Source: Hyaloperonospora brassicae
Lineage: Eukaryota > Oomycota > Peronosporomycetes > Peronosporales > Peronosporaceae
Length of the DNA stretch: 64,000 bases
Assembly (NCBI GenBank): GCA_947650285.1
Contig: CANTFL010000223.1
Location: 62,001 to 126,000 of the forward strand
Direction: 5' to 3'
Shown here: one piece after another, positions 1-9,819 of the stretch
Layout: every line of letters begins with the position of its first letter
Position numbering within the stretch: the stretch's first letter is position 1
Notes under the pieces: model-generated
What the model saw: only the letters and a program-made list of their open reading frames with translations
Told to the model about the DNA's origin: nothing
Databases searched by the model: none
Made by a program: the position numbers and the translations under genes

Positions 1-640
1 TAACGCACATGTTGGTCGTAAGCGTAAACTTTTTTCTTACCCTGTTTGAGTTGCAGGAGCTCTGACAGGGCTCCGAACTCTGCCCTTGGAGGCTCAAAGT
101 TTCGCTAAATCAGGGACTTGAATATCCTGGACGACCCAAACACATCTGAATTGTGCAACTTGAGAATTTTTGTTCAAATTTTGGCACGACCTGCCAATTA
201 CTAAGCAAATGCTAGTTGCATTTTCTTAACGTCGACGTGACGAGCCTCAATGACGTCGCATGAATCGACAACCATCTCAACAGGGCTTCTTCCTCGACTC
301 CCCGGTACTTGAAGATCTATAAAGTTAACGTCTCCCGTCGACGCAAGTGTGTCAACCTAGTAAATCGAAACGGTTGCTGTCTCAGCATTTCAGTCTGCTG
401 GTGATCTTATTGTCACAACAAGATCACTTCCGCTCGAGACTCATCAAGTTCCCTTTGCAAGAACTTGCTGATGACGAAACGCTGCTGACCCCTATCCCCT
501 GAGGGTAGCATGACCTAGACAGCTTCTTCACCAACGGTCGAACTCATTCGTCTGACCGCAATCCATTCGACATCATTCAAATAGGAGTAGTTTAATCGGT
601 GATATCCTGAACAATTTGTTCTCGCTGTCAATTTCAGATA
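1..640 (-). pseudogene. gag remnant of a Ty3/Gypsy element, cut by the window edge
   Basis: Read on the minus strand, this matches the gag of the element at 36627-44398. A stretch near 30-110 reads NFEPPRAEFGALSELLQLK, against ETFETPRAEFRTLSELLEIN at 43250-43400. The DNA near 520-580 also aligns with 43770-43830 (shared ACGGTCGAACTCATTCGT). It is the capsid part of a retrotransposon Gag, which assembles the particle. The frame is interrupted (a stop before RNFEPP) and continues beyond base 1. No LTR of the matching family follows at 640-1000, so its 5' end is truncated or overwritten. A sister copy of element 3's gag is the best reading. Confidence 0.75.
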
Positions 641-1388
641 ACGTTCCGGAGAGTGCATAGGCTACTACATCTTCTTCTGGTTACACTTAAAATGAAGCAG
701 TAGCTGATATATTTTGACAGTGGATGCCACTTCCGACACGCAGAGCAAGTTGGTCCGACATACCTGGGATGATCGTGTATTCGGTGCACTGCAACATCTA
801 CATCCCTTCCAATCGATATTTGACATATTATTGACGTCAAACAGCCCAATCTTGCTGCCACACTATCGACGCCCAATCAATCAAAAGCGTGTCAACTATC
901 ATTGAAAGCTTCTGACGACACATGTGATACAGTCGGGTGCTCAGAACTTCTCTCGATATGTGCCGTATGGCCGACCGCCACCCAAAGCAATGATCTCTCT
1001 AGCCTTTTTCTACTTGGCTAAACGCATCGACAGGCTCCTCAGCAGTGCAAGCTAGAGCGGGTAAGCTACAGAAGATAGACCCGTCTTTCGTTGCTGTGTA
1101 TTCGTTGTGCTTGTGAGATGTGCAGACCTATCAATGGTTCGGCGACAGCTTAAAGGGTTGGCTCGATGTGAGCACAACATCAACGACCGACCAAGCAGAG
1201 GTTGAACCAAGCGATGACATGAGGAAAGGCTAAACGGCCAAGAAAAAGTCGAAGCTGTCACCTAGGACTCTTGATGGTTGACTATACAACTACTGCCGAC
1301 CAAGCGTGGAGCAACAAGCAGCCGTCGAGACGCTGGATTCGTGTTCTGCACCGCTCGACCTCGACAGTGTGGCACCCAAGATAGAAGC
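641..1388. other. no recognisable gene
   Basis: Open frames here are short and mutually overlapping. A Lys/Arg-rich stretch on the plus strand near 1225-1260 (AKKKSKLSPR in one frame) may belong to the coding-like remnant just downstream, but I could not link them in one frame. Confidence 0.4.
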
Positions 1389-1665
1389 GCGAAGTAGCGA
1401 TGTGCGACATCACGATTGCCATGGTGCGTATGTGTGGCCAAGGAACGACTGAAGCCGACGGTGTGGCTTGCAAGCGGTCGGACGATCCTGTCGTCGAGAT
1501 GCTCATGAGCGACGCGCAGGCGGCCTGAGTCAAGGACCAATGCATTGATGTGCAGAAAAAGATGACGGCTGATGGAGAGCGCGGTAAAGCACAGGCGTAT
1601 CACAAGGTTGCGAAATAGATGCAGGATAGAGAGATCATGGAACGAAACAAGCAGAATAAGGAGAC
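1389..1665 (+). pseudogene. coding-like remnant, charged and probably coiled-coil, unassigned
   Basis: One plus-strand frame through 1400-1665 has coding-like composition with only two stops (TGA at 1526, TAG near 1610). It ends in a highly charged helix-like stretch that reads MQDREIMERNKQNKE just before the element 1 LTR. I do not recognise the family. The arrangement resembles the charged C-termini of SANT/Myb-type multicopy proteins, but that is only an impression. Gypsy element 1 starts at 1666, so this may be the sequence it landed in. The sequence after the element (11253-11340) is again Lys/Glu-rich in one plus frame. Confidence 0.3.
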
Positions 1666-2192
1666 TGTAACGGGGTTACACGTCGACGGGTAGTTGACAA
1701 TAGGTAGGGTGCACGTAAGGGATGGGATCCCTTTTTCATGGTGATATTGGAACACAGTATCAATTGTTGAAGACTGATGTCTGTCAACAATCGATTACGA
1801 GATCTTTTGGGAGGTTTTTTCGGACATTAGAGAGTAGGTTAATTAATTTGTATTACGGTGTTCTTTTAGATTAAAAGAAGAAATAAAATCCAGTTCCCAT
1901 TTTGATCAACATAAGACACGTGCCTTACGAGGCGTCTTGATCGGAAGAGCTAGCAACGCCTGTAAAGGTAGCTGATCTTGAGCACTCTGTGCTGTGATTC
2001 TCTTGAATCGTTTGGTCCCCCTCGAACAGAGACCGTAAGCTCTCTGAGCTTGTTGACTCTATGAGTCGGGTTCGTAGGACCAAACCTTAGCTCTCGGATG
2101 TCTTGACAATATGAGTCGGGTTTATTGATCAAAAGTTGCTCGTTGAACGTTAAGACTTCCTCTGACTTAAGGACCTGTGTATCTCCGCTACA
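1666..2192 (+). repeat. 5' LTR of element 1
   Basis: Direct repeat of 10725-11252. It starts TGTAACGGGG and ends CTCCGCTACA. About the last 350 bp are identical to the 3' LTR as far as I can align by eye. The differences cluster in the first 200 bp (for example GGGTAGTTGACAA against TGGTTGTCGACAA). The short ORF at 1950-2132 and its copy at 11010-11192 are only shadows of the repeated DNA. Confidence 0.93.
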
Positions 2193-2194
2193 CT

Positions 2195-2212
2195 TGGTAG
2201 CACTTGTAGTTG
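2195..2212 (+). other. primer binding site of element 1
   Basis: Two bases after the 5' LTR the sequence reads TGGTAGCACTTGTAGTTG. It starts with TGG, as expected for pairing with a tRNA CCA end. The same core (TGGTGGCACTTTGTAGT) lies at the equivalent place in element 3, which supports the assignment. I did not identify the tRNA. Confidence 0.6.
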
Positions 2213-2250
2213 ATCTACACCTTTGTCGTTACGAGTGATCCTCTGTGAGG

Positions 2251-3285
2251 ATGAAGCAATATACGCTCTTCTGTAAGGCCCAAAAGGTCGCGCTTGATAA
2301 GCTGACCGCGGCCATATGCTCAGAATATGTAGCGATTCTAGCTGCACAAGGTCCTGATGTGCTCAATGCAAGAGTCGAGACCTTCGTGCAGTATGAAAGG
2401 ACCTGTTAGAACAGGTTCAAATCCAAGTAGCGTCGGCTATGCCAACAAGCTAAGTGGCATTGCCAGATGAAGAGGCTAAACCTAGTTTTCTTCGGGTGGA
2501 CGTTAAACATTACTCCGGAAAGGAGGGGGAAAAACTTGACCCTCTGGATTCGTGAGATCGAGATGGAAATGAGCTCTGGACTTATCTCACAGGAGTACCA
2601 GCGGGTCTCGCTGGCCATCTTCAAGCTCGACGGAAGAGCTAGAGAGTGGGCTCTGACGTGTGGCACGTCGGTCGAATTGGCGTTTCCCACATTGAATTAG
2701 CTCAAGTCAGACCTTGTGCGAGTTTTCTCGCCGCCTAACCAGGCTTATCGCGTGCGCTTACGCTTCTTGTCTACCCGTCAGGGAAATAATGTGCTAACAG
2801 ACTATGTCCAAGAGTTGAGAACTCTTATGACTGCTATGCAGTCCGACCCTCTCCCTAATACAGTCTATGTGACTGTCTTCATGGAAGGTCTTCATGATGG
2901 CGTTGCCAGGCCCGAGGTACTTCGGGTCCATCCCTCTACATTTGAGGAGGTTGTTAGCATCGCTCAAAATGCTGAGCACAACTTCAAGATGGCCAGACTT
3001 GGTTGGAATGGGTACAACCCAAGCTTTGCGAGGGCAACCCCTGCGAGCACCTCGGCTTACGGTAAGCTAGAACCAATGAATCTCAGCCATGCTGAAGATG
3101 AAGCTGAAGCGGAGATTCATGTTGCAGTGCAACGACAGGAAGTGAGACGTTGTTATATGTGCGGAAGCACTAAACACTTGCGTCCCACTTGTACTTTGCG
3201 TAAGCAACAACCGACTCTTATGGGTCGAAACCCAAGCTACAACCAGAAACCTCGTATGGCACGGGAAAACGTCGATACCCAGTAG
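2251..3285 (+). pseudogene. gag: gag, Ty3-type capsid and zinc knuckle
   Basis: A single frame from ATG 2251 (MKQYTLFCKAQ) to TAG 3283 is broken by in-frame TAG stops at 2407, 2428 and 2698. The middle part matches the retrotransposon Gag capsid family (LDGRAREWAL, then RLRFLSTRQGNNVLTDYVQE at about 2760-2820). A CCHC zinc knuckle, CYMCGSTKHLRPTC, lies near 3153-3194. Gag packages the element RNA in cytoplasmic particles. All three internal stops are TAG, consistent with CAG-to-TAG changes. The pol frame that follows is offset, so a -1 shift or separate expression would be needed. Confidence 0.85.
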
Positions 3286-3410
3286 GCGCGGGGCGCCCTA
3301 CTGAGGTGGAACTGAGTTCTGTTGCTTCTCTACGAGGAAGAGTGAAACAGGGCTTAGCTCCACCGAGCTATGTGCCCACCATCACAGAGCGTGGATGTAA
3401 GTCTGGCTTG

Positions 3411-3929
3411 TTAGTTGCCGAGGCTAAAGTTTAAGGCTTTGGGAAGCATTGTTCGATCTTAATCTACTCCAGAGCATCATCTAATTATGCTCGACGTCGT
3501 TCCCTTGAGAGGAGTCAGCGATACGCTGAAGCGCTCAAAGCGCATGAAGGTGATTCGATCAACGTTTGTCTATCGACTGGTAGTCGCTTCACGGTGCCTA
3601 AAGTTCCGTTGAACTCAGGTGTAAAGTTTTTGGACTTTGACAGCAATGAACGCTGTCTTGTCCTCGATTTGGATTCGAAATACGATCTCATCCTGGGTAT
3701 GGCTTGGCTTGAACGCCATGAGCCATGGATTGATTGGAGGTCTAAGACCTTAGGCGCCACGCGCAATGTTCCTGGCGAAGCTTTGGAGAGTCATGAACCC
3801 ACCTTTGCTAGGCAACAAAAGCGCTATTGGCGCGAGCCATTGACGGACGATGTCAATGTGCTGGACATTGGTATGTCAGAGTTAATACACTTCAATGTCA
3901 ATGACATGGAAATTGAGCGGAGATCTTAA
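3411..3929 (+). pseudogene. retropepsin-like protease with the active site destroyed
   Basis: The frame at 3411-3929 aligns with the aspartic protease of the family: HCSILI, then the active-site stretch, then ASSNYARRRSLE, later VLDLDSKYDLILGMAWLERH (about 3660-3715). Where the family has Asp-Ser-Gly, codons 3465-3473 read Tyr-Ser-Arg, so the catalytic aspartate is gone. A TAA stop lies at 3432. A retropepsin cleaves the Gag-Pol polyprotein, and this copy could not. It is in the same frame as the RT downstream. Confidence 0.8.
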
Positions 3930-4562
3930 CCGTATGTGAAGAGACTTATGCTACGTTGAGTGATACTCGTTGTGATACTAAGTCACTGCATGCTGCAGGC
4001 ATGGTTGGCCTAGGGCCGAGACATCAAGAATGTATTTTCTCTGATGTGAGTGGGGTTGCACGTGAAATCTCACTGAGTGAGAGCGGCCGAGGTGGCACCT
4101 CACTGAATATCGGTAATGACATTGATGGCAAGAAATTAGCGTGTTCAGGGCTAGGCCCGAATGCTGTACGTGAAGTGGTACGTATAAATCCACTGGATGA
4201 AGTGTTCGAGTTACGTAACACTTCACCAGATGTCGTATAAGACATGAGCTCTCGTATAGAGCGTGCTAAGATAAATAGCAACCACGGGGACCCGACTATC
4301 CCGGACTCTTGAAGGCGAAAGGTTTCTTTGAGGAAACAATCTTAGCGTAGGGATGCAACTGTAAAGCGCCCAACGTCTAAGAAGTCACGAAGTGATAATA
4401 GTAATAATACATTATATACACTTTTCAATGGGTTGACTGGCCAGATTGATGGCAATATCAGTCTTGAGACTCTTCCATCCTTGGATACTCTCTTTGAACT
4501 AGACGAAATGTCTGACGGCGAACTTTAGCCAAGCCTTACAGGCAGGAGAATTATCCGAGTTA
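3930..4562 (+). other. protease-RT linker of element 1, no conserved domain
   Basis: Short plus-strand frames, including 3956-4240, have no motif I recognise. Their position between protease and RT suggests the variable linker of the polyprotein. The minus-strand frames at 3978-4281 are shadows. Confidence 0.4.
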
Positions 4563-5510
4563 GTGGTCATTCGGCCGGATAATGAGTTGAGCTCATCCTC
4601 GTTTTTGGACGAGTCAGTCCTTGAGGACACAAAGGCGGCATTAAATGCCCGTAGTGGATCTTCGATCCTCAAGGATCCTCTTGATCCGTTCTATCCTTTG
4701 GTAAAGGAATTTCAGGACGTGATGTGTCACAACCCATCGTCCGTCTTGCCTCCCGATGGAGGCGTACTCCATAAAATTAACTTGGTTCCTGGAACCATAT
4801 ACTGCGTAACACGGCAGTGGCCTTTACCTAAGGAACAGCGGGACGTCATTGACGACTTTTTTCGTGCAAAACACTCGGCAGAAATGGTACGTGAGAGCAA
4901 ATCTCCCCATTCCACACCGACCTTCTGTGTCAAAAATCCAAATGGGAAGTGGCGCATTGTTCATGCTTACACTAAGCTTAATGCGGCCACCATCCCAGCT
5001 TAGACACCAATTCCGAGGAAGGATGTTCTTGTGAACAATATGGAGGGATGTACAATGTACAGTGCGCTCGACTTAGTCGATGGTTATTACCAGCTGCCCA
5101 TGCGAGAAAGCGATATTCCGCTGACAGCGGTCAGCACTCCGAGCGGTATGCTCTGGGAGTGGCCTCTAATGCCGCAAGGGTTATCCAATTCCCCGGCTAC
5201 ATTCGATCGTCTTGTGACGCAACTGTTCAGACCTCACCAAGGATATGCACAGACGTACTTTGATGACGTCTTTGTCCATTTTCGTGCTATGAATGGTCAG
5301 GCATATGTGGACAATCACATTCACCATTTACGAGCGGTGCTCGATTGCATGCGCACGAATAAGTTGTACGCCAACGCTTCTAAGTGCATCTTTGGTGCAG
5401 AAGAGATTCCCTTTTTAGAATGCTTCATTGGTAAGCGAGGTCTTAGAGCGGATCCCGCCAAGGCAAAAGCCATAGTTGATTGGCCGGTATCAAACTGCCA
5501 AAAGGACTAA
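4563..5510 (+). pseudogene. reverse transcriptase of element 1
   Basis: A single frame with one internal TAG at 5001, just before TPIPRKDVL, where the family has Gln. RT motifs appear in order: [17 protein letters not shown] (near 4960), YSALDLVDGYYQLPM (5058-5102), MPQGLSNSPATFD (5169-5207), and the catalytic box YFDD at 5256-5267, which is intact. The thumb follows as KLYANASKCIFG. RT copies the element RNA into cDNA. Another stop, TAA at 5508, ends the frame where KD should continue as RKWLGFANYLHK. Confidence 0.9.
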
Positions 5511-6069
5511 CGTAAGTGGCTTGGCTTTGCCAATTACTTACACAAGTCCAGTGCGAATTACGCAGATATGGCTCGGCCATTATCCCATCCTCTTTAGAAG
5601 GATGTGGGATGGTGCTGGACTAGCACCGAGCATGTTGTTTTTCAAGTAGTAAAGGAAATCCTCCTTCATGCGCCAATCTTGGCTTTGCCTGATCCTGATT
5701 GATCTTTCAGTGTCGTCTGTGAAGCATCTGACTTTGCCATAGGCAGCGCTCTGGTAAAGAAAGATTCTGATGGACGGGAACGCATCATTGCGTTTGAGTC
5801 CCGACAGCTGAAGGCTGCAGAAAAGAACTAAACTGGTCATGACAAAGAGCTACTTGCAATGAAGTATGCTCTCGTCAAATTCAGTTTTATCTACTTGGCT
5901 CTAAGCCATTTGTGATCTATACAGATCATGCGTCACTACGCACTGCGACCCAGTCGCCTCACCTCTCTCAGAGAATGGCTCGTTGGCTTTCCTTCTTTGC
6001 CGAGTACAACTTCGAGGTGAAGTATAAGCCGGGCAAGCAGATTGCTTTGGCTTATGCGTTTTCACGTTG
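5511..6069 (+). pseudogene. RNase H domain of element 1
   Basis: It follows the RT in the same frame with TGA at 5701 and TAA near 5829. The first catalytic position reads VVCEASDFAIG. The family has Asp (element 3 reads VVCDAG), so this is an Asp-to-Glu change. One base has been lost near 5885-5890; after it the frame changes and reads KPFVIYTDHASLRTAT, then ARWLSFFAEYNFEVKYKPG, the usual C-terminal part. The domain removes RNA from the RNA-DNA hybrid. The false frame at 5580-5840 on the minus strand is a shadow. Confidence 0.85.
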
Positions 6070-6118
6070 ACCTGAATATGAGCTTGCTCATGTTACGATT
6101 CTGTCGTCGTCGGTCACT

Positions 6119-6859
6119 ACCCTAATCCGTACGGCATATGCCAAGGATGAACACTGTGTAGCTCTGCTACGTGCTCTAGGGAGCGGTGAGTTTAAGAACT
6201 CAGACATAGAATTGTCAGCACGATTACATGCGAGGATACATCGATATTCTATCGATCAAGGTCTGTTTTGCTATAACATGGATGTGGAGGATACCCCTCG
6301 CATCGATGTCCCTCATGATGAGAAGTTGAAGTATCGGACCCTCTATGACGCACATGATACTGCGTTGAGTGGTCATCGCGGTCGTAAGAAGACCTATGGC
6401 TCAGTCAGCCAACGCTATTGGTGGCCCAAACTATACAAATGGGTGAGCACATATGCGCGTACGTGTGAAACGTGTCAACGGGTGAAACCCTCATCCCACG
6501 CGGCCACGCCGCTGGAAAGTTTGACTGTACCCAAAGGCAGTTGAGAGTCTATCAGTATGGATTTCCTGTTCGGTTTACCGAAAGATCTGTATGGAAATAC
6601 GGGTATTGTGGTCTTTGTTGACCATTTGAGCAAGATGGCTCATTTAGCGGCGGTGCTGGATACCATTGATGGTGAGGGTACAGCTACGCTGTTTATCGAT
6701 CGCGTGTTTCGACAACACGGTTTGCCGTTGGCAATTGTCTCCGATAGAAAATTTTGCTTCACTGGGAAGTTTTGGAAGTCCATCTTCAAGGTGCTCGGTA
6801 CACGTTTGGACAAGTCCACAGCGGATCATTCGCAGACTGATGGTCAAAACGAGCGAGTG
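6119..6859 (+). pseudogene. integrase of element 1, N-terminal and core part
   Basis: The HHCC zinc-binding part is visible as DAHDTALSGHRGRKKTY and CETCQRVK (6346-6490). The core begins at SMDFLFGLP (first Asp, about 6553), with the second Asp at VSDRKFCF, which is damaged relative to SDRDPRF, and the catalytic Glu in TDGQNERV (about 6838-6859). A TGA at 6542 replaces the Trp of KGSWES. The coding sequence is then interrupted by the 6860-8719 insertion and resumes at 8726. Integrase inserts the cDNA into the host genome. Confidence 0.88.
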
Positions 6860-8719
6860 TGGTGAAGTCGATCTCACAAAATTACTTGAGTGAGTGTCGA
6901 TCTTCCACTTGCCCAGACTTGCCGACTCACGGAGGGGGTACTCCGATCCGTGCCTTGCTGTATAACCTTGTGCTCATCTATGTGTATTCGTTGTTTGGGC
7001 TGGCTTGAGCTCTTCGTAATGGACTTGGGAGACGTCGATCTCGCTAAGAAGTTGGGTTGAGCGTTCGCTTCCGGTGCGGAAATCTTCACACCATAAACGG
7101 GGGTTCTGCGATCTTGATCTCGAGTCGCGACGATCTCTATCTGGAAACGTCGCGATCTCGATCTTGAATCACACCGATCTCGATTTATCCTCAGGGTCGG
7201 GGTCTTTGCTAAGCGGAAATCTTCACTCATAAAATGATAGTCTTGCGTCAATGTTGCCTTGGGATCGGTCCGATCTGATCTTGGGATCGGTCGCCCTTGC
7301 AGGAAGTGCGCAATGTGGGCCGAGGGATGTCCTGTTTTGCCAAAATGAAACGTGTCGATCTATCCGGTAGATCGCTTCGATCTTGCTCGGTCTTGTCTTG
7401 AACTCTTTGTCCAGATCTTCTGACCACTTGAGCCGTCTCGCGATCTTGTGTCCAAAATCCTTTTCCTTGCGTTGTTGTTTGCTGCTACCCTAGCAGTTGG
7501 GTTGAGTGTGAGTACTTGATCGATCCGGGCCAGATATCCCGAGATCGATCTTCTCGATCTTGGCCAACAATCCAAGATCGGTATTCTGTGTCCCTATAAC
7601 ACGCGTGCCTTGACCCGCCGGGGAAGCCAAATCAATCTTGCCTGGAGAAGAGGGGAGGAGAACGTGCGTCGTGAGCAGAAGAAGTAGAGTTCAAGTCTGT
7701 TTATTAACCAACCAAATAAATATCCAACCTATCCTTAAGCCTATTCCCAACCATAGGTCACTCTCCAAGTCCATATCACCTTTAATCTTGACCGCTCCCT
7801 TGAACACGTGTCGAAATTTTGTGACCTGTACTCCAAAGATAGCGCCAATACTCCCGATATCGTACCTAGACACCAAAAAGGAATCAAATTCCAAATACGG
7901 TACTAAATACCCAATTTTGATACCGAAAAGTTCAAAATAGTATCCAAAATGCGGAATGTGTCTAAATCCATTTTGCGACGTGAATTCGACCGGATTCCAC
8001 TGGCTCTTTCGGTCTGAACTTTTGGAACGTCCCTCATGGACCTTCCACAAGCATGTATGTCACAATACAATAGCTCCATCATCGATATATCCATAATCAG
8101 CAAGGAACATGGCCGATCTGATGCCCAATTCGAGATCGTTGAGGATCGACACAGTGCGATCCGGCCCTATGTGTTTTTTTCGTTCAGTTTGCATGCTCCG
8201 ATACCATCCTCAAGGGTTTATCCGCACAATGGGACCATCCACGGTTCTCACAACGGTCCCACGGACCTCCACGAACATCCACACTTCCAGATCGGGCTAT
8301 ACTTAACCTAAATCAGTACTCCCATTGGAGATCGGTGATATGTATCTTCGATCACCTGGATCTGCACCTTTGTCACAGAGTCACGTCGCATCGCCTGGTC
8401 TCAGACGTACCTTTCTTAATTCAGATCGGTCGTCTGGTTCAATCTAGTCCCTCGTCCCAGATCGCACCGTGGAAATCATTTATGTCTGCGACTCGTCCCA
8501 GATTGTTCCAGGGAAATCACCCCTTTCTGCGCCTCGTCTCAGACCGTTCCACGTCCATCCTTCGGTCGACCGTTATATCGGTCCGTCGATCTCCGTGGGA
8601 TCACCTTCCGTCTCTCATTGGATCGCCATATCACTTGGTGCCATTTTCACCAATAAGTGGCGACTCATTTGGATGGCCATTGATCCATGTCATAAAATAT
8701 GATTAATGACTTTGCTACA
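6860..8719 (+). mobile_element. 1860-bp solo-LTR-like insertion inside the element 1 integrase
   Basis: The insertion splits the integrase between NERV and NRIIDDILR. It is flanked by CGAGTG on both sides (6854-6859 and 8720-8725), starts TGTGGTGAAG and ends TTTGCTACA. The TG...CA ends and short imperfect inverted termini (TGTGGTGAAGTC against TGTAGCAAAGTC on the other strand) fit a long solo LTR. A non-autonomous element is possible. No coding domain is seen, and the ORFs at 7360-8706 are unsupported. The left half is unusually dense in GATC words. Orientation is not determined; plus is given by convention. Confidence 0.8.
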
Positions 8720-9342
8720 CGAGTGAATCGCATCATAGATGACATCTTGCGCAGTGTTTTTGCTGAAACGCCTAAGCGTTGGAGTTTGTTGCTCCCTGTC
8801 GTTGAATTTGCGTTGAATACTTCCGTGCATGTCTCCACCGGCTACACAACGTTTTATGTGAATGGTCTCACACACCCTCGCGTTTTGTTAACGCTACCAC
8901 TGCGTGTTCAGGGCTTGGTGAGGGAGGAGTAACCGATCGTCTTGCTGATATCAGCCATGCTACTGTTCAAAAACAGGTAAGCGATTTTCTCGCATTGCGA
9001 TTGAAAGTCTTACGACATGTGCGTGAAGCACTGGCTGGTAGCCAAGACAAGCAGAAAGAAAAAGCTGATGCTAAAGTCAGAGGTTGTGTTGAATGGTATG
9101 GGGTCGGAGACCAAGTTCTACTCAATGCTAAAAACTTACTTACAAATGTAGTGTTTGCTGTCTTCAAGACAAAGTTGCGCCCGCGCTTCATTGGACCATT
9201 CACGGTCGTCGCCAATAAGGGACTTGCGTATACGCTCAACCTTCCGTGCAAACTGCGCATGTATCCTGTGTTCTACGTTGGCTTGCTTAAGCCATATCGA
9301 GATCCACCCCACGTGAACTTGGATGCGCTTGCTCCGCGTTAG
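8720..9342 (+). pseudogene. integrase of element 1, C-terminal part
   Basis: The integrase resumes after the insertion as NRIIDDILRSVFAETPKRW, then VVEFALNTSVHVSTGYT. A frameshift near 8910-8920 moves it into the frame that holds DRLADISHATVQKQV, KQKEKADAKVRG and the C-terminal FKTKLRPRFIGPFTVVA and HPVFYVGLLKPYRD-like block (9166-9300; here MYPVFYVGLLKPYRD). The GPF-type module binds DNA. It ends at TAG 9340, where the family continues into a linker and chromodomain. Confidence 0.87.
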
Positions 9343-9790
9343 TTGGCCTTGCTATCGGTTGCTGAATCCGTATTAGGAGGTCAAGCTGAGCCTCCGTCCG
9401 GGCTTGACTAAACTCCAATGCCTGGACACGGGCTTGGTCAAACTCCAACACCTCAAAACGGGATCGCATCTCGTCAAACGCAATCTGGTTCATACCCAAT
9501 GTCTCACGAGGACCACTCGACTCGAAAAGCACCTTCTTATGCTCCTCCTTTGGTATACCGACCGCCCCCGACGCTGCTCGATGAGCAAAGGAACCGCCAG
9601 TTCCATGTGAAGTGACTCCTGAAACGACGTAGTCGTCAGGGTCAACACCCGTATCTGGTGAAGTGTCGAGGGTACCCGTAGTCGTATAACTCGTGGGAGA
9701 TTGAAATGCCCCTTCGGCAGGATTGCCTGTACGCCGTTGATGTTTTTGAACATCGTAGCAAGGGTCATCCCTCGACCGAGAGCGCTTCTT
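9343..9790 (+). pseudogene. linker and C-terminal chromodomain of element 1
   Basis: In the same frame as the integrase C-terminus. The linker ends PPPTLLDEQRNRQFHV (about 9565-9609). The chromodomain follows with a TGA, then LLKRRSRQGQHPYLVKCRGYP, a TAG, and SYNSWEIEMPL (about 9610-9715). In the conserved LVKWRGYP the Trp of the aromatic cage is Cys here. Chromodomains on integrases direct integration to modified chromatin, so this element belongs with the chromoviruses. The minus-strand frame across this stretch is only its shadow. Confidence 0.8.
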
Positions 9791-9819
9791 ACCAACAGTG
9801 GTGAAGGCAGGGGGTTGTT

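Noticed and set aside
1262..1603. 113-codon minus-strand frame
   Set aside because: It overlaps the more coding-like plus frame, has no motif, and its composition (His/Arg/Ser-rich) looks like an antisense shadow.
1950..2132. 60-codon frame repeated at 11010-11192
   Set aside because: The two copies are identical because they lie in the LTRs; no sign of protein-level conservation.
7691..8050. 119-codon minus frame in the nested insertion
   Set aside because: No motif, and the DNA is locally repetitive, which explains the long open frame.
9490..9819. Second half of the 171-codon minus frame in element 1 as part of a gene
   Set aside because: It is antisense to the linker and chromodomain, which are clearly conserved on the plus strand. 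I kept only the part above about 9820 as a candidate ORF.
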